DNA of 64,000 nucleotides from Polynucleobacter sp. MG-27-Goln-C1 (GCF_018881905.1 NZ_JACVPM010000001.1:620001-684000); one strand, 5' to 3'. Counted from the stretch's first letter, positions 46,529 to 57,894 are shown. Notes: generated from the sequence alone by a model not told the origin. Made by a program: numbers and translations.

Positions 46529-47155
46529 ATGACTGCACTTACTATTACCCCTACACAACGCAAATCCCTCAAAGCTGACGCTCATGGACTGAGCCCAGTC
46601 GTCATGATTGGTGGCGATGGCCTGACCCCTGCGGTCATAAAAGAGGCTAAGTTAGCTATTTCTCATCACGGCCTGATTAAAGTACGTGTCTTTGGTGATG
46701 ATCGCGATGCACGCGTTGCGATCTATGAGGAGCTTTGCGACAAACTTGGCGCAGCTCCGGTTCAGCACATCGGAAAGTTACTCGTACTTTGGAAGCCAAT
46801 TGATATTGTTGATGCGGCCCTCTCCAATTTAGGAAGATCTAGCAAGCAAACCAAGAAATCATTGCAAGCGCCTCGCACTAAGCGTCAACCGAATCGGGTT
46901 GTCGCAAAAGCTGGTGTACGCACTAGTACCTCCGAGAGATCGGATAGACGTTCTGCAGCTAGCAAGTCACCTTTTGAAAGAGTTGCAGCTGCAAAGAGCG
47001 CCACTCCGAAGAAACGCGTTTTACGCGCTGATGCTGCCGAGTCAAAGATTGGTTGGTCATCTCCTGGCTACCGCAAAGCTGTTGCAGCACCTGCGCCAAT
47101 TAAGAAACGCAAAGTACGTATGAGCAGCACGAAGAAGAAATCCTTAGGTTCTTGA
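46529..47155 (+). CDS. yhbY: YhbY (CRS1-YhbY) RNA-binding protein with a long basic tail
   Basis: A 208-residue protein. Residues 1-95 form the CRM/YhbY domain with PVVMIGGDGLTPAVIKEA (the GxxG loop) and APVQHIGKLLVLWKP, which binds pre-50S ribosomal RNA. The remaining 110 or so residues are a disordered Lys/Arg/Ser/Ala tail, about doubling the usual length of 95-100. It diverges from rlmE, and a strong hairpin terminator follows. Confidence 0.92.
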   Translation: MTALTITPTQRKSLKADAHGLSPVVMIGGDGLTPAVIKEAKLAISHHGLIKVRVFGDDRDARVAIYEELCDKLGAAPVQHIGKLLVLWKPIDIVDAALSNLGRSSKQTKKSLQAPRTKRQPNRVVAKAGVRTSTSERSDRRSAASKSPFERVAAAKSATPKKRVLRADAAESKIGWSSPGYRKAVAAPAPIKKRKVRMSSTKKKSLGS

Positions 47156-47178
47156 TGCAGAGAGCATCAAAGAGTTTT

Positions 47179-47206
47179 AAAAAACGCCGCTAGTCGGCGT
47201 TTTTTA
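47179..47206 (+). terminator. Rho-independent terminator, usable from both strands
   Basis: AAAAAACGCCG and CGGCGTTTTTT form an 11-base stem around loop CTAGT (47190-47194), with a T run on either strand. It ends yhbY and, from the other side, the DUF4149 gene (stop at 47236). Confidence 0.88.
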
Positions 47207-47235
47207 TTGCTTACTTATTTTTATTACCACTGACC

Positions 47236-47721
47236 TTACCTCTTAGTTAGTCGCCAAACTAAGCTGATACCCAAAAGACTCTGCAACATAAACAGAATGC
47301 TGGAGACTCCGTGTAGCCTGCCAAACAAAGTGGCTGATGGAGAAAGCATGACTGGCATGCCTTGAGCTAAAGCATTATCTCTGAGGGTATTCATCCAAGG
47401 GATGAAGATAAAGGCGGCTGCAATCGAGCACAGGAGCATTGCTAATAAGAGCCAACGAATGAGTCTGAATTGATTGAGGCCGCGATTAACCAAAAGATTG
47501 GCCAACACCATCAATCCGATACATACAATTAAGCTGAGGTAAGCCTCTAACTTGAAAATACTGCCAGCCACCATGCCGGCAGCTTGACGATCAGTCATCG
47601 TGCTGAAGATAGCTGGAGCAACTAAGTAGCCCACAGCAAGGAGACTGCCCACCCATAAACCCGCAATCAAAATAAAGAGTCTTTGAGCCCCCATATGATT
47701 TGGAGCCTCTAGAGTCTGCAT
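47236..47721 (-). CDS. DUF4149 membrane protein
   Basis: A 161-residue inner-membrane protein with four helices (about 12-34, 55-75, 84-104 and 135-155). The DUF4149 pattern is seen in GLWVGSLLAVGYLVAPAIFS and the loop FGRLHGVSSILFMLQS. Function is unknown. It lies 15 bases after greA on the same strand, a conserved position in Burkholderiales. Confidence 0.88.
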   Translation of the reverse strand: MQTLEAPNHMGAQRLFILIAGLWVGSLLAVGYLVAPAIFSTMTDRQAAGMVAGSIFKLEAYLSLIVCIGLMVLANLLVNRGLNQFRLIRWLLLAMLLCSIAAAFIFIPWMNTLRDNALAQGMPVMLSPSATLFGRLHGVSSILFMLQSLLGISLVWRLTKR

Positions 47722-47736
47722 ATTAATTTGGGTTTA

Positions 47737-48213
47737 TTAGATGTAACGAACCGCGAGAATTTCTACTTCGCGATTACCACCAGGAGCCTGGACAGCCACG
47801 ACATCACCCTCTTCTTTGCTGATTAAAGCACGGGCTATTGGGGAGCTAATGGAGATCTTATTAAATTCAATATCGGCTTCGTCGTCACCAACGATCTGAT
47901 ATGTGAGCTTAGTGCCATCTTCTAAATCTTCAAGATCCACAGTCGCACCGAATACGATGCGGCCATTAACGTCTAACGTTGCTGGATCAATGATTTGCGC
48001 TGCAGACAGCTTGCCTTCAAGCTCCTGAATACGACCTTCAATAAAGCCCTGCTTCTCTTTAGCAGCATCGTACTCAGCGTTCTCAGAAAGATCGCCCTGC
48101 GCACGCGCCTCAGAGATTGCATTAATCACTGATGGACGCTCTACATGCTTTAAGCGATGCAACTCTTCTTTGAGGAGCTCTGCGCCACGCTTAGTAATAG
48201 GGATTGTGTTCAT
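47737..48213 (-). CDS. greA: Transcription elongation factor GreA
   Basis: A 158-residue factor that rescues backtracked RNA polymerase by stimulating transcript cleavage. The N-terminal coiled coil carries the acidic tip [20 protein letters not shown], and the FKBP-like C-terminal domain ends [15 protein letters not shown]. The start is ATG 48213, 19 bases after carB. Confidence 0.97.
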   Translation of the reverse strand: MNTIPITKRGAELLKEELHRLKHVERPSVINAISEARAQGDLSENAEYDAAKEKQGFIEGRIQELEGKLSAAQIIDPATLDVNGRIVFGATVDLEDLEDGTKLTYQIVGDDEADIEFNKISISSPIARALISKEEGDVVAVQAPGGNREVEILAVRYI

Positions 48214-48232
48214 GCTTCTTACCTAACTTAAT

Positions 48233-51200
48233 TTAATTGAGAGTCTTATGCAGATTCTGCAATGAATACACTTCAAGAGACTCTTTATTGCCATTTTGCG
48301 ATGTCATCAAACCATCCATTACGGCACGTGCTGCACTAATCGTGGTGTAGTAGGTCACGTTATTGGCTTGAGCGCTTGTACGAATAGATCGGGAATCTGC
48401 AATCGCAGTACGGGTCTCATCAACGGTAGTAAAGACCAGTGAGATCTCACCATTCTTGATCAAGTCAACAATGTGAGGGCGACCATCTTTCACTTTATTG
48501 ACTACGCGCACTGGCAACCCGGCAGCTTCAATCGCTGCAGCAGTTCCTTTGGTAGCCACCATTGGGAAGCCCAACTGATGCAAGAGCTTAGCTACTTCAA
48601 CTGCTTTTGGCTTATCGCTATCTTTGACTGTTAACACCACAGTACCGCTCTTAGGCAATTTAATGCCAGCGCCTAGCTGAGATTTAAATAAGGCTTCACC
48701 GAAAGTTTTACCTACGCCCATCACTTCACCAGTAGAACGCATCTCTGGCCCGAGAATTGGATCAATGCCTGGGAACTTGTTGAATGGGAACACCGCTTCT
48801 TTAACGGAGAAATACCCTGGCTTCACTTCAGCTTTAATGCCCTGCTGCTCTAAGGTCTGACCCACCATGCAGCGTGCTGCAATTTTGGCTAACTGCAAGC
48901 CGGTTGCCTTAGATACAAATGGCACCGTGCGAGAAGCGCGTGGGTTTACCTCAAGAACATAAATCACATCTTTGCCATCCACGTTCTGGATCGCAAACTG
49001 CACGTTCATCAAGCCCACTACGTTTAGGCCTTTAGCCATTGCCGCTGTTTGACGCTTAATTTCTGCAATCGTCTCATCAGAGAGGGAGTACGGTGGCAAT
49101 GAACAGGCAGAGTCGCCAGAGTGAACGCCGGCTTGCTCAATATGCTCCATCACACCACCAATGAATACATTCTGACCATCGCTAATACAGTCCACATCGC
49201 ACTCAATCGCATCGTTTAAGAAGCGATCTAGCAAAACTGGTGAGTCATGAGATACCTTAACCGCTTCACGCATATAACGCTCGAGATCACGACCGTCATG
49301 AACGATTTCCATGGCGCGACCACCTAATACATAGGAAGGACGAACTACCAATGGGTAACCAATTTCTTCAGCAAGTTTCAATGCCTCATCTTCCGCACGA
49401 GCGGTACGGTTAGGCGGCTGACGTAAGTTCAATTCATGCAATAACTTCTGGAAGCGCTCGCGATCTTCAGCTGCATCGATCATGTCTGGTGATGTGCCGA
49501 TAATTGGAACGCCATTTGCCTCGAGATCTAATGCCAACTTCAAAGGTGTCTGACCGCCGTACTGAACGATCACACCCTTTGGCTTTTCAATTGCAACAAT
49601 CTCTAAAACATCTTCCAGAGTCAATGGCTCAAAATACAAGCGATCGGATGTGTCGTAGTCAGTGGAAACCGTTTCTGGGTTGCAGTTCACCATGATGGTT
49701 TCGTAACCATCTTCACGCATTGCTAAGGCAGCATGAACGCAACAATAGTCAAACTCAATACCCTGACCAATACGGTTTGGACCACCACCCAGCACCATGA
49801 TCTTGTCTTTAGTGGTTGGCTGTGATTCGCACTCGCCATGCTCTGCTTCGTAAGTAGAATACAAATAAGCAGTGTTTGTAGAGAACTCAGCCGCACAGGT
49901 ATCTACACGCTTGTATACAGGCACTACTTTGAGGCGATGACGTGCTGCACGAACAGAGGAAGCATCCACTCCCAATAACTTCGCTAAGCGACGATCTGAA
50001 AAACCTTTTTGTTTGATGAAACGCAACTCTGGCGCTGACAAGCTATCGATCTTGCGCTGCTTGAGCTCGGTTTCCATGGTGATGAGTTCTTCAATCTGCT
50101 CCAAGAACCAAGGGTCTATCTTGGTCTCGTTGAAAATCTCATCTAATCCCATGCCCATACGGAAAGCATCTGCCAAATACCAAATACGATCTGGGCCTGG
50201 CTCGCCGATTTCTTGAATGATGTCATCTAGATCTGTAGAAACTTCATCTAGACCGTCAACGCCAACCTCTAAACCGCGCAATGCTTTTTGGAATGATTCT
50301 TGGAAAGTGCGGCCAATGGCCATCACCTCACCTACAGACTTCATTTGCGTTGTCAGACGAGAGTCTGCTTGCGGAAATTTCTCAAACGCAAAGCGAGGAA
50401 TCTTTGTGACAACATAGTCGATCGATGGCTCAAAGGATGCTGGAGTAGCGCCACCAGTGATGTCGTTCTTCAACTCATCCAAGGTATAGCCAACCGCGAG
50501 CTTTGCAGCAATCTTAGCGATTGGGAAACCAGTCGCCTTAGAAGCCAAGGCAGATGAGCGTGAAACGCGGGGGTTCATCTCGATGACGATCATGCGACCA
50601 TCAACTGGGTTAATGGAGAACTGAACGTTTGAACCACCAGTATCTACACCAATCTCACGCAATACCGCAATTGAGGCGTTTCGGAGAATTTGATACTCTT
50701 TATCCGTCAATGTTTGCGCTGGGGCAACAGTGATTGAGTCGCCGGTATGCACACCCATTGGATCTAAGTTTTCGATTGAGCAAACGATGATGCAGTTATC
50801 GGCACGGTCACGCACCACTTCCATCTCGAACTCTTTCCAACCCAAGAGAGACTCTTCAATCAAGAGCTCACGTGTTGGTGATAAATCTAAACCGCGTTTG
50901 CAAATCTCTTCAAACTCTTCGCGGTTATATGCAATACCACCGCCAGATCCACCCATAGTGAAAGAAGGACGAATCACGACTGGGAAACCTAGGCTGCCAG
51001 TTTCCTTCTGAATACGTTGCTGAACTTCATGCGCCTCATCCATTGAGTGCGCAATGCCAGACTTCGCAGAACCGAGACCAATCTTGGTCATCGCATCTTT
51101 AAACTTTTGACGGTCCTCTGCTTTATCAATCGCCTCTGGTGAAGCGCCAATCAATTCACAACCGTATTTCTCGAGAACACCATGGCGATGCAAATCAAGC

Positions 51201-51496
51201 GCGCAATTCAAGGCAGTTTGACCACCCATCGTTGGCAAAATCGCATCCGGTTTCTCAGTAGCAATAATGCGCTCTACTACTTCCCAAGTAATTGGCTCGA
51301 TGTAAGTCACATCCGCCATCTCTGGGTCAGTCATGATGGTCGCAGGATTGCTGTTCACCAAAATGACTTTGTAGCCTTCATCACGCAAAGCTTTACAAGC
51401 TTGCGCGCCGGAATAGTCAAACTCACAAGCCTGTCCAATGACAATCGGGCCTGCACCAATAATCAGGATGCTCTTAATGTCGCTACGCTTAGGCAT
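48233..51496 (-). CDS. carB: Carbamoyl-phosphate synthase large subunit
   Basis: A 1087-residue subunit with two ATP-grasp halves that makes carbamoyl phosphate for arginine and pyrimidines. The first half opens [17 protein letters not shown] and the second [20 protein letters not shown]; the C-terminal MGS-like domain (from about 950) is the allosteric site for UMP and ornithine. The ATG overlaps the carA stop by one base (TAATG), so the subunits are made in step. Confidence 0.98.
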   Translation of the reverse strand: MPKRSDIKSILIIGAGPIVIGQACEFDYSGAQACKALRDEGYKVILVNSNPATIMTDPEMADVTYIEPITWEVVERIIATEKPDAILPTMGGQTALNCALDLHRHGVLEKYGCELIGASPEAIDKAEDRQKFKDAMTKIGLGSAKSGIAHSMDEAHEVQQRIQKETGSLGFPVVIRPSFTMGGSGGGIAYNREEFEEICKRGLDLSPTRELLIEESLLGWKEFEMEVVRDRADNCIIVCSIENLDPMGVHTGDSITVAPAQTLTDKEYQILRNASIAVLREIGVDTGGSNVQFSINPVDGRMIVIEMNPRVSRSSALASKATGFPIAKIAAKLAVGYTLDELKNDITGGATPASFEPSIDYVVTKIPRFAFEKFPQADSRLTTQMKSVGEVMAIGRTFQESFQKALRGLEVGVDGLDEVSTDLDDIIQEIGEPGPDRIWYLADAFRMGMGLDEIFNETKIDPWFLEQIEELITMETELKQRKIDSLSAPELRFIKQKGFSDRRLAKLLGVDASSVRAARHRLKVVPVYKRVDTCAAEFSTNTAYLYSTYEAEHGECESQPTTKDKIMVLGGGPNRIGQGIEFDYCCVHAALAMREDGYETIMVNCNPETVSTDYDTSDRLYFEPLTLEDVLEIVAIEKPKGVIVQYGGQTPLKLALDLEANGVPIIGTSPDMIDAAEDRERFQKLLHELNLRQPPNRTARAEDEALKLAEEIGYPLVVRPSYVLGGRAMEIVHDGRDLERYMREAVKVSHDSPVLLDRFLNDAIECDVDCISDGQNVFIGGVMEHIEQAGVHSGDSACSLPPYSLSDETIAEIKRQTAAMAKGLNVVGLMNVQFAIQNVDGKDVIYVLEVNPRASRTVPFVSKATGLQLAKIAARCMVGQTLEQQGIKAEVKPGYFSVKEAVFPFNKFPGIDPILGPEMRSTGEVMGVGKTFGEALFKSQLGAGIKLPKSGTVVLTVKDSDKPKAVEVAKLLHQLGFPMVATKGTAAAIEAAGLPVRVVNKVKDGRPHIVDLIKNGEISLVFTTVDETRTAIADSRSIRTSAQANNVTYYTTISAARAVMDGLMTSQNGNKESLEVYSLQNLHKTLN

Positions 51497-52698
51497 TATT
51501 TGCCTCCCTTATTGCTAACAGCGGCAGCATTCATTAGCTCCACAAAACGATCAAATAAATAGGCGATGTCATGAGGACCAGGTGAGGCCTCAGGGTGACC
51601 TTGGAAACACAAAGCAGGCTTATCTTTCCAAGCCAGGCCTTGTAGCGATCCATCAAACAAAGAAACATGCGTGACACGAATATTGTCTGGCAAAGTTTTA
51701 GCATCCACTGCGAAACCATGGTTCTGAGAGGTAATCGCTACGCGCCCAGTATCCAAATCTTTTACAGGATGGTTTGCACCGTGGTGACCAAACTTCATCT
51801 TCAAAGTTTTAGCGCCAGCAGCCAAGCCCATGATCTGGTGGCCCAAACAAATACCGAATGTTGGAACACCCTTTTCAATGATTTCTTTTGCAGCAGCAAT
51901 CGCGTAATCGCAAGGACCAGGATCTCCAGGGCCGTTTGAGAAGAACACGCCATCTGGGTTCATCGCTAACACTTCAGCGGCGCTAGTTTGTGCAGGCACA
52001 ACCGTGAGTTCACAGCCACGCTCTGTGAGCATGCGCAAAATATTGCGCTTCACACCAAAGTCATAAGCGACGACTTTCTTGATTGGCTTGCTGGCGTCTA
52101 AGGTTCTATAAGTAGGCTTACCGTCGGGGCCATGAAGATCCCACTCGGCTTCGCGCCATTGGTATGGAGATTTAGTCGTAACCACTTTAGCTAGATCCAA
52201 ACCTGACATACCGGGGAAGGCTTTAGCTAGCTCCAAGGCTTTCTTACTGAGAGTCTCTACATCATCACCCATCTTGCCAGCGACGATTGCACCTGACTGA
52301 GCACCTTTATCTCGCAGAATGCGAGTGAGCTTGCGGGTATCGATACCAGAGATACCCACTACGCCCGCCTTAGTCAGGTAGCTATCGAGAGTTTCTTCAG
52401 AGCGGAAATTGGATACACGCTTAGAAAGGTCTTTTACGACCAAGCCAGCAGCATGAATTTGATCCGACTCAGCATCTTGACCATTCACACCGACGTTGCC
52501 GATGTGAGGATAAGTCAAGGTCACGATTTGGCGTGAGTAACTAGGATCAGTAATGATCTCTTGATAGCCAGTAAGTGCGGTATTGAAAACGACTTCGCCG
52601 GTAGTTTCGCCAGGGGCGCCAATACTAAGACCGGGAAATACGGTGCCGTCGGCTAGAGCCAACACGGCGGGAGGAAAAGAAGGAAGCAAGGGTGACAA
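51496..52698 (-). CDS. carA: Carbamoyl-phosphate synthase small subunit
   Basis: A 400-residue glutaminase subunit. The N-terminal half has [15 protein letters not shown] and [12 protein letters not shown]; the class I amidotransferase site has the nucleophile in [12 protein letters not shown] and the His-Glu pair in [11 protein letters not shown]. The start appears to be TTG at 52698, with GGAG 5 bases upstream. It is followed by carB, greA and DUF4149, a likely single transcript. Confidence 0.96.
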   Translation of the reverse strand: MSPLLPSFPPAVLALADGTVFPGLSIGAPGETTGEVVFNTALTGYQEIITDPSYSRQIVTLTYPHIGNVGVNGQDAESDQIHAAGLVVKDLSKRVSNFRSEETLDSYLTKAGVVGISGIDTRKLTRILRDKGAQSGAIVAGKMGDDVETLSKKALELAKAFPGMSGLDLAKVVTTKSPYQWREAEWDLHGPDGKPTYRTLDASKPIKKVVAYDFGVKRNILRMLTERGCELTVVPAQTSAAEVLAMNPDGVFFSNGPGDPGPCDYAIAAAKEIIEKGVPTFGICLGHQIMGLAAGAKTLKMKFGHHGANHPVKDLDTGRVAITSQNHGFAVDAKTLPDNIRVTHVSLFDGSLQGLAWKDKPALCFQGHPEASPGPHDIAYLFDRFVELMNAAAVSNKGGK

Positions 52699-52877
52699 AC
52701 CATCTCCAGTCCCTGCTCCATCCGACGCTCAACACCCCAAAAAGACCAACCCAGGACTGTTTGTGCGGGAGGTGAGTGTCTTTAAGCGCTAGGGTAATTT
52801 ATTAAGTTTTGAACCTAGTAATGATACCAGTTTTGCGTATAAACCCTTGGATTCCCAGCCAATTGGGCTTGGAAGGT

Positions 52878-52913
52878 AATAAGCCACCAAGTCATGCGAC
52901 CGAGGGGCTTATT
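52878..52913 (-). terminator. Possible terminator after prpE
   Basis: AATAAGCC (52878-52885) and GGCTTATT (52906-52913) are exact inverted copies with a 20-base loop, 21 bases beyond the prpE stop. There is no T run on the minus strand, so termination is doubtful. The rest of the 236-base gap 52699-52934 should hold the carA promoter; I see no certain -10/-35 pair. Confidence 0.35.
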
Positions 52914-52934
52914 TTGACTAAAACTACCCTAGAT

Positions 52935-54818
52935 TTAGGACTTTGCGCTTTGCTCGATGATGGTCTTAATTTGAGCCAAAACGCCTTGATCTTCCATGGT
53001 GCTGATATCACCAGGATCGCGCCCTTCAGCCACAGCCTGGAGCGCACGACGGACAATCTTGCCGGAACGGGTCTTGGGCAAAGCGGTAACCACATAAACA
53101 CGGCCTGGGCGGGCAATCGCGCCTAATGTGGTGTCTACAGTCTTCATGCACTCTGCTTCTAAGGTGGCTGTATTTGAGGAGTCCTTTGGGATTACAAAGG
53201 CAATCGCTGCCTGACCCTTGAGTTTGTCCTCAATACCCACCACTGCCACTTCTGAGATATTGGGGTGGCTAGAAATACTCTCCTCGATTTCACGAGTGCC
53301 TAAGCGATGGCCTGCAACGTTGATCACGTCATCAGTACGGCCTAAGATGAAGAAGTAACCATCTTTGTCTTTAATACCCCAGTCAAAAGTGGAGTAAATG
53401 GTCTTGCCCGGGATAGTTTCCCAATAAGTGCTAACAAAGCGTTTGTCATCACCCCAAACAGTTTGCATGCAGCCTGGAGGTAAAGGGCCTTCAATTGCAA
53501 TAACGCCCTTCTGATCTGGACCCAACTCCTCTGAAGTTGCATCATCAAGCAACTTCATGTTGTAGCCGAATGAAGGGACGCCTGGTGAACCAAACTTATG
53601 CGGCATCACTTCTACGCCACGCTGAATTGCCAGCATTGGCCAACCTGTTTCGGTCTGCCAGTAGTTATCCACGATTGGCTTCTTGATCGCATCATGAATC
53701 CATGTTGCTGTTGGCTCATCCAAAGGCTCGCCTGCCAAGAACAAGGCGCGTAAGCTCGAGAGATCGTATTTAGTTAAGAAAGCGGGATCTTGTTTCTTGA
53801 GAACACGAACTGCCGTGGGCGCAGAGAACATCACTGACACTTTGTACTTCTCAACCAATTCCCACCAGATACCCGCATCCGGACGCAATGGCGTTCCCTC
53901 ATACATGATGGTTGCCATGCCATTGAGCAATGGCGCATAAATGATGTAGCTATGACCCACAACCCAACCAATATCTGATGTGCAGAACATGGTTTCGCCA
54001 GGATTCCCGCAGAAAATGTGCTTCATAGTTGCAGCCAAGGCAACCGCATAACCACCAGTGTCGCGTTGAACACCCTTCGGCTTACCAGTAGTGCCGGAGG
54101 TATACAAGATGTATGAAGTATGAGTTGCATCAACCCACTCGATTGGCACCAAATCATTGAGATGCTTCTGGCGCTCAGTCGCGTAATCTAAATCACGGCC
54201 AGCAACCGTTGCGAACTCAGTCAGACCGCGGTTCACAATCAATACTTTCTCAGGTTTATAGCTCGCAAGCGTAATTGCCTCGTCGAGTAAAGGCTTATAA
54301 GGGACCGCTTTACCGCCACGTGCGCCTGCTTCTGCAGTCACAATCATTTTTGGTTTTGCATCGTCAATACGTGATGCCAGGCTGTGGGAAGCAAAGCCTC
54401 CAAAGACCACAGAATGAATTGCACCAATGCGTGCGCAAGCGAGCATTGCGAAGCAAGCTTCAGCAATCATCGGCATGTAGATCAATACACGATCGCCCTT
54501 GTTGACGCCATTAGCTTTGTAGATAGCGGCCATACGATTGACTTCTTCGTAGAGCTCTTTAAATGTGTAAGCTTTTTCTAAATTGGTTTCTGTTGAAACA
54601 GCAACCAGTGCAATTTGATCAGGGCGATCTTTGAGATGACGATCGACTGCGTTGTAGCAAAGATTAGTTAGGCCGCCTTCAAACCATTTCGCAAATGGGG
54701 GATTTGCATAATCCAGAACTTTATTGAATGGCTTTTCCCAGTGAATGAGTTTTGCCTGCTCTCCCCAGAATCCATCTGGGTCTTTAATGGAGCGTTCGTG
54801 TTCTGATTTGTAGGACAT
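52935..54818 (-). CDS. prpE: Propionate-CoA ligase (acetyl-CoA synthetase-like)
   Basis: A 627-residue AMP-forming acyl-CoA synthetase. YILYTSGTTGKPKGVQRDTG is the AMP-binding P-loop, followed by SDIGWVVGHSYIIYAPLLNG, DNYWQTETGWPMLA and the C-terminal catalytic Lys in KTRSGKIVRR. The N terminus (FWGEQAKLIHWEKPFNKVLD, then NPPFAKWFEGG) matches PrpE better than AcsA, so propionate is the likely substrate. I use ATG 54818; the frame is open 53 codons further up, without homology. It lies 34 bases after mltD on the same strand. Confidence 0.92.
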   Translation of the reverse strand: MSYKSEHERSIKDPDGFWGEQAKLIHWEKPFNKVLDYANPPFAKWFEGGLTNLCYNAVDRHLKDRPDQIALVAVSTETNLEKAYTFKELYEEVNRMAAIYKANGVNKGDRVLIYMPMIAEACFAMLACARIGAIHSVVFGGFASHSLASRIDDAKPKMIVTAEAGARGGKAVPYKPLLDEAITLASYKPEKVLIVNRGLTEFATVAGRDLDYATERQKHLNDLVPIEWVDATHTSYILYTSGTTGKPKGVQRDTGGYAVALAATMKHIFCGNPGETMFCTSDIGWVVGHSYIIYAPLLNGMATIMYEGTPLRPDAGIWWELVEKYKVSVMFSAPTAVRVLKKQDPAFLTKYDLSSLRALFLAGEPLDEPTATWIHDAIKKPIVDNYWQTETGWPMLAIQRGVEVMPHKFGSPGVPSFGYNMKLLDDATSEELGPDQKGVIAIEGPLPPGCMQTVWGDDKRFVSTYWETIPGKTIYSTFDWGIKDKDGYFFILGRTDDVINVAGHRLGTREIEESISSHPNISEVAVVGIEDKLKGQAAIAFVIPKDSSNTATLEAECMKTVDTTLGAIARPGRVYVVTALPKTRSGKIVRRALQAVAEGRDPGDISTMEDQGVLAQIKTIIEQSAKS

Positions 54819-54852
54819 GGTTAACCTAAATAAGTAAATAAAGTGTCTGGAC

Positions 54853-56262
54853 TTACTGAATCTTGCTAGCCCCTTTGCTATTGGAAACCTTGGCAGTTGA
54901 GCTAGATGCATTCGCAGACCCATTTTTCGCAGATTTTGCAAGCCCTGTCGATGCGGATTTATGCTGAGATGCAGCATTATTTGCAGAAGAATTACCCTTA
55001 GAAGCCCCTTTTACAGGTTTTGCTACCGGGCATTTGGCCCCTTTTGCACATTTTTTAGGCGCTGGTGGCGCTGGCTTGTCGAGGCTAAGGCTGCCATTCT
55101 CAGCCATCGCCAGAGAAATATCGCCAGGTCTACGGCTGGTCTTTGGCACTAGAACGGTAGATCCAGAGCGAATGCGCATCCCCTTTGGAATGCCATTTAC
55201 CTCTCGCAGAGTGTCAGCATCCACACCCAGAGTTTTGGCAGCCTGGTCAACTGACTCTGTCTTAGTGACCTGAACGGCAGCCCAAGATGAAAGCGGTTTG
55301 TTGTACTGCTTGAGGTTTGCTTGGAAGATTTCCGCATGACCGAACGGCAGCAAAATCTGCTGGTTAGCATTACTCAAGATGACTGGCTTATTAAAAGATG
55401 GATTCAGACTATGAAACTCATCTGGTGGAATCTCGGCCAACTTAATCGCCAGATCAACGTCGATATCACTACCAACATCTACCGCTACAAAGTAAGGATG
55501 GTTTTCTAGTTCAGGCAAGACAATGCCGTATGCCTGAGGATCCAACACAATCTGTCGATAGGCCATCAACTTAGGCACATAGTTACGTGTCTCATTCGGC
55601 ATCTTGAGACTTAGATAATCCGTCGGCAGTCCTGCCGCTAAATTACGTTTCTGCGCTTTAGAGACATTGCCCGCGCCCCAGTTGTAAGCGGCTAATGCAA
55701 GCTCCCAACTGCCAAACTGCTTATACAAACGTTGCAAGTAATCCAAGGCAGCATCGGTTGACTGCAATACATCTCTGCGCTCATCTCTAAAGACGTTTTG
55801 CGTTAAACGAAAATCTTTGCCAGTCGCCGGCATAAATTGCCACAAACCCATTGCCTTAGCGCTGGACTTTGCATTGGTGACAAAGGCACTCTCCACAAAA
55901 GGCAGTAAAGCGATCTCCGTTGGCATATTGCGCGCATTGACTTCCTGCACGATATAAAACAAGTAACGAGATGAACGCGTCATCGAGCGATTCACATAAT
56001 CAGGACGAGCGCTAAGCCAACGTACTTGTTCGATTTCTAGAGGCGTATTCATCGGCTCCATCTCAAAGCCATCCCGAATACGAATCCAGAGATTGCTTGA
56101 AGGAGCGTATAAGTCACTGACCGATTGATTCTTAAGATTGACGCGCTTTGCTTTGGAGGCACGCGGATCCTGACGCGTCGGCGTATCAGAAGACCAATCT
56201 CCAGTACTTGCACAACCCGAGAGTGCGGCAATCAGCAAGATCGCCGCATAGCGCCACAACAT
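54853..56262 (-). CDS. mltD: Membrane-bound lytic murein transglycosylase D
   Basis: A 469-residue lipoprotein (lipobox LSGC after a short signal) that cleaves glycan strands. The catalytic Glu is in ALLPFVESAFVTNA, followed by KAMGLWQFMPATGKDF and LALAAYNWGAGNVSKA. One LysM domain (about 325-385) and a Lys/Ser/Ala-rich tail follow; E. coli MltD has two LysM. The ATG at 56262 shares one base with the gloB stop, so the genes are coupled. Confidence 0.94.
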   Translation of the reverse strand: MLWRYAAILLIAALSGCASTGDWSSDTPTRQDPRASKAKRVNLKNQSVSDLYAPSSNLWIRIRDGFEMEPMNTPLEIEQVRWLSARPDYVNRSMTRSSRYLFYIVQEVNARNMPTEIALLPFVESAFVTNAKSSAKAMGLWQFMPATGKDFRLTQNVFRDERRDVLQSTDAALDYLQRLYKQFGSWELALAAYNWGAGNVSKAQKRNLAAGLPTDYLSLKMPNETRNYVPKLMAYRQIVLDPQAYGIVLPELENHPYFVAVDVGSDIDVDLAIKLAEIPPDEFHSLNPSFNKPVILSNANQQILLPFGHAEIFQANLKQYNKPLSSWAAVQVTKTESVDQAAKTLGVDADTLREVNGIPKGMRIRSGSTVLVPKTSRRPGDISLAMAENGSLSLDKPAPPAPKKCAKGAKCPVAKPVKGASKGNSSANNAASQHKSASTGLAKSAKNGSANASSSTAKVSNSKGASKIQ

Positions 56263-57068
56263 CAGAACCGATCCTTCCAAGCCCTGATCACCGCCAAGAC
56301 ATGCGCGGGCGTGGGCAATGATTTCTCACCAGAGACTTCAAGTGCGGCATCAATGACGGCCTGTTGATCACAACGCATGAATGGATTGACTTGCAGCTCT
56401 TGTCCGATAGTCGTAGGCAAGGTTGGGAGATGTTGATCCCGCAGAGCCTTGGCAGTCTCCGCCCAAGTAATGAGGTTCGCATTATTTGGCTCAACCGCTA
56501 ATGCGAAGCGAATATTGGATAAGGTGTATTCATGAGTGCAATACACCAGGGTATTTTTTGGCAAGGCAATAAATTTAGCCAGGGACTGGCTCATCTGTGT
56601 TGGGGTGCCCTCAAACAAACGACCACAACCTGATGCGAATAAGGTATCGCCACAGAACAGCATGGGCTCAACCACGTTGGCCTGCATGTTTGCAAAGTAA
56701 GCAATGTGAGTCAAGGTATGGCCTGGCACTTCGTACACCTCAAGGCTAATACGTGGTGCAGCTACCTCAATCTTGTCGCCTTCCATCATGATATTCGTGC
56801 GACCAGGAATCTCAATATTGGCGGGACCGTAAACTGGGACTGATCCCAGTGCCTGCAATAGATTGAGGATGCCACCCGTATGGTCAGCATGGTGATGGGT
56901 AATTAAAATACCGGTCAGAGTGAGATTTTTCTGCTCAAGGTATTGCAGTACTGGGGCAGCATCACCTGGATCCACAATCAAGGCGGATTGCCCATCATGG
57001 ATGCACCAGATGTAGTTGTCGTCAAAGGCCGGTATCGGCCAAACCTGCAATAAAGTATTCTTCACCAT
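56262..57068 (-). CDS. gloB: Hydroxyacylglutathione hydrolase (glyoxalase II)
   Basis: A 268-residue metallo-beta-lactamase-fold enzyme that splits S-lactoylglutathione to lactate and glutathione, completing methylglyoxal removal. The metal motif is ILITHHHADHTGG, with DNYIWCIHDG near the N terminus and the C-terminal NPFMRC typical of GloB. The start ATG at 57068 is only 6 bases from the ATG of the divergent methyltransferase gene. Confidence 0.96.
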   Translation of the reverse strand: MVKNTLLQVWPIPAFDDNYIWCIHDGQSALIVDPGDAAPVLQYLEQKNLTLTGILITHHHADHTGGILNLLQALGSVPVYGPANIEIPGRTNIMMEGDKIEVAAPRISLEVYEVPGHTLTHIAYFANMQANVVEPMLFCGDTLFASGCGRLFEGTPTQMSQSLAKFIALPKNTLVYCTHEYTLSNIRFALAVEPNNANLITWAETAKALRDQHLPTLPTTIGQELQVNPFMRCDQQAVIDAALEVSGEKSLPTPAHVLAVIRAWKDRF

Positions 57069-57074
57069 AGACCG

Positions 57075-57890
57075 ATGATACCAACCCCACCCTCCCCATC
57101 TCAGATGCCTGCACCACCATGGAGTTCATGGGAAAAGTGGCTGCAATCGCCTCCTGGACGCTATGTGCTTGCCTGGGAGCAGAAATGCTTCAATCAAATC
57201 GTGGCCGATGTCTTTGGTTTTTACGCTGTACAGATCGGTTTGCCACAAATCAATACCCTGGCAGAAAATCGCATGCCTTTGCATGCCCTGCTGATTCATT
57301 CAAATGATCGCCAAAAACACGCTAGTGAATTTAACTGGCATCAAGTAGAAGGTAATGCAAACGAGCTACCTTTTGCATCGGAAACCATCGACCTATTAGT
57401 ACTCCCACATGTCTTGGAATTTGCCGCTGATCCCCATCAAATTCTGCGAGAGGCTGAGCGCGTGCTTCGCCCGGAGGGTCGTTTGATTATTTCAGGCTTT
57501 AACCCAGCCAGCCTTTGGGGAATGCGCCAATATCTCAGCCGACTCATCGGCAGCCCCTACTTACCGAGGGATGGCCAATTTATTGGTCTCCTGAGAATTA
57601 AAGATTGGTTGCAACTGTTGAACTTTTCATTAGATCGCGGTCATTTTGGATGCTACAAACTCCCCTTAAGCGGTGAGTCCGGCATGGGCAGAATGGACTT
57701 TATGGAGCCTGCTGGTAATCGCTGGTGGCCTATTTTTGGGGCCGTCTTCTTGGTTTCCGCCATCAAACGCCAACAAGGCATCCGCCTCATTGGGCAGGTC
57801 CAGGGATTGCGTATTCCAGCAATTACCCAACTAAGCCCAGCCGCTGAAAGTCGGCAGAACCTAGCAAATCACCAAGACCAAGTAAATTAA
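57075..57890 (+). CDS. SAM-dependent methyltransferase (YafS-like)
   Basis: A 271-residue class I methyltransferase-like protein. The middle has [20 protein letters not shown] and the [20 protein letters not shown] loop (motif IV-VI), while a clear glycine-rich motif I is missing from the N-terminal part, so SAM binding may be weak. Its place between gloB and rnhA is that of E. coli YafS. Substrate is unknown. ATG 57075 is used; ATG 57105 is possible. Confidence 0.85.
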   Translation: MIPTPPSPSQMPAPPWSSWEKWLQSPPGRYVLAWEQKCFNQIVADVFGFYAVQIGLPQINTLAENRMPLHALLIHSNDRQKHASEFNWHQVEGNANELPFASETIDLLVLPHVLEFAADPHQILREAERVLRPEGRLIISGFNPASLWGMRQYLSRLIGSPYLPRDGQFIGLLRIKDWLQLLNFSLDRGHFGCYKLPLSGESGMGRMDFMEPAGNRWWPIFGAVFLVSAIKRQQGIRLIGQVQGLRIPAITQLSPAAESRQNLANHQDQVN

Positions 57891-57894
57891 CGAT

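Noticed and set aside
52809..53126. A 105-codon + strand frame between carA and prpE
   Set aside because: Two thirds of it is antisense to the prpE C-terminal coding region; the rest has no ribosome site or recognisable domain.
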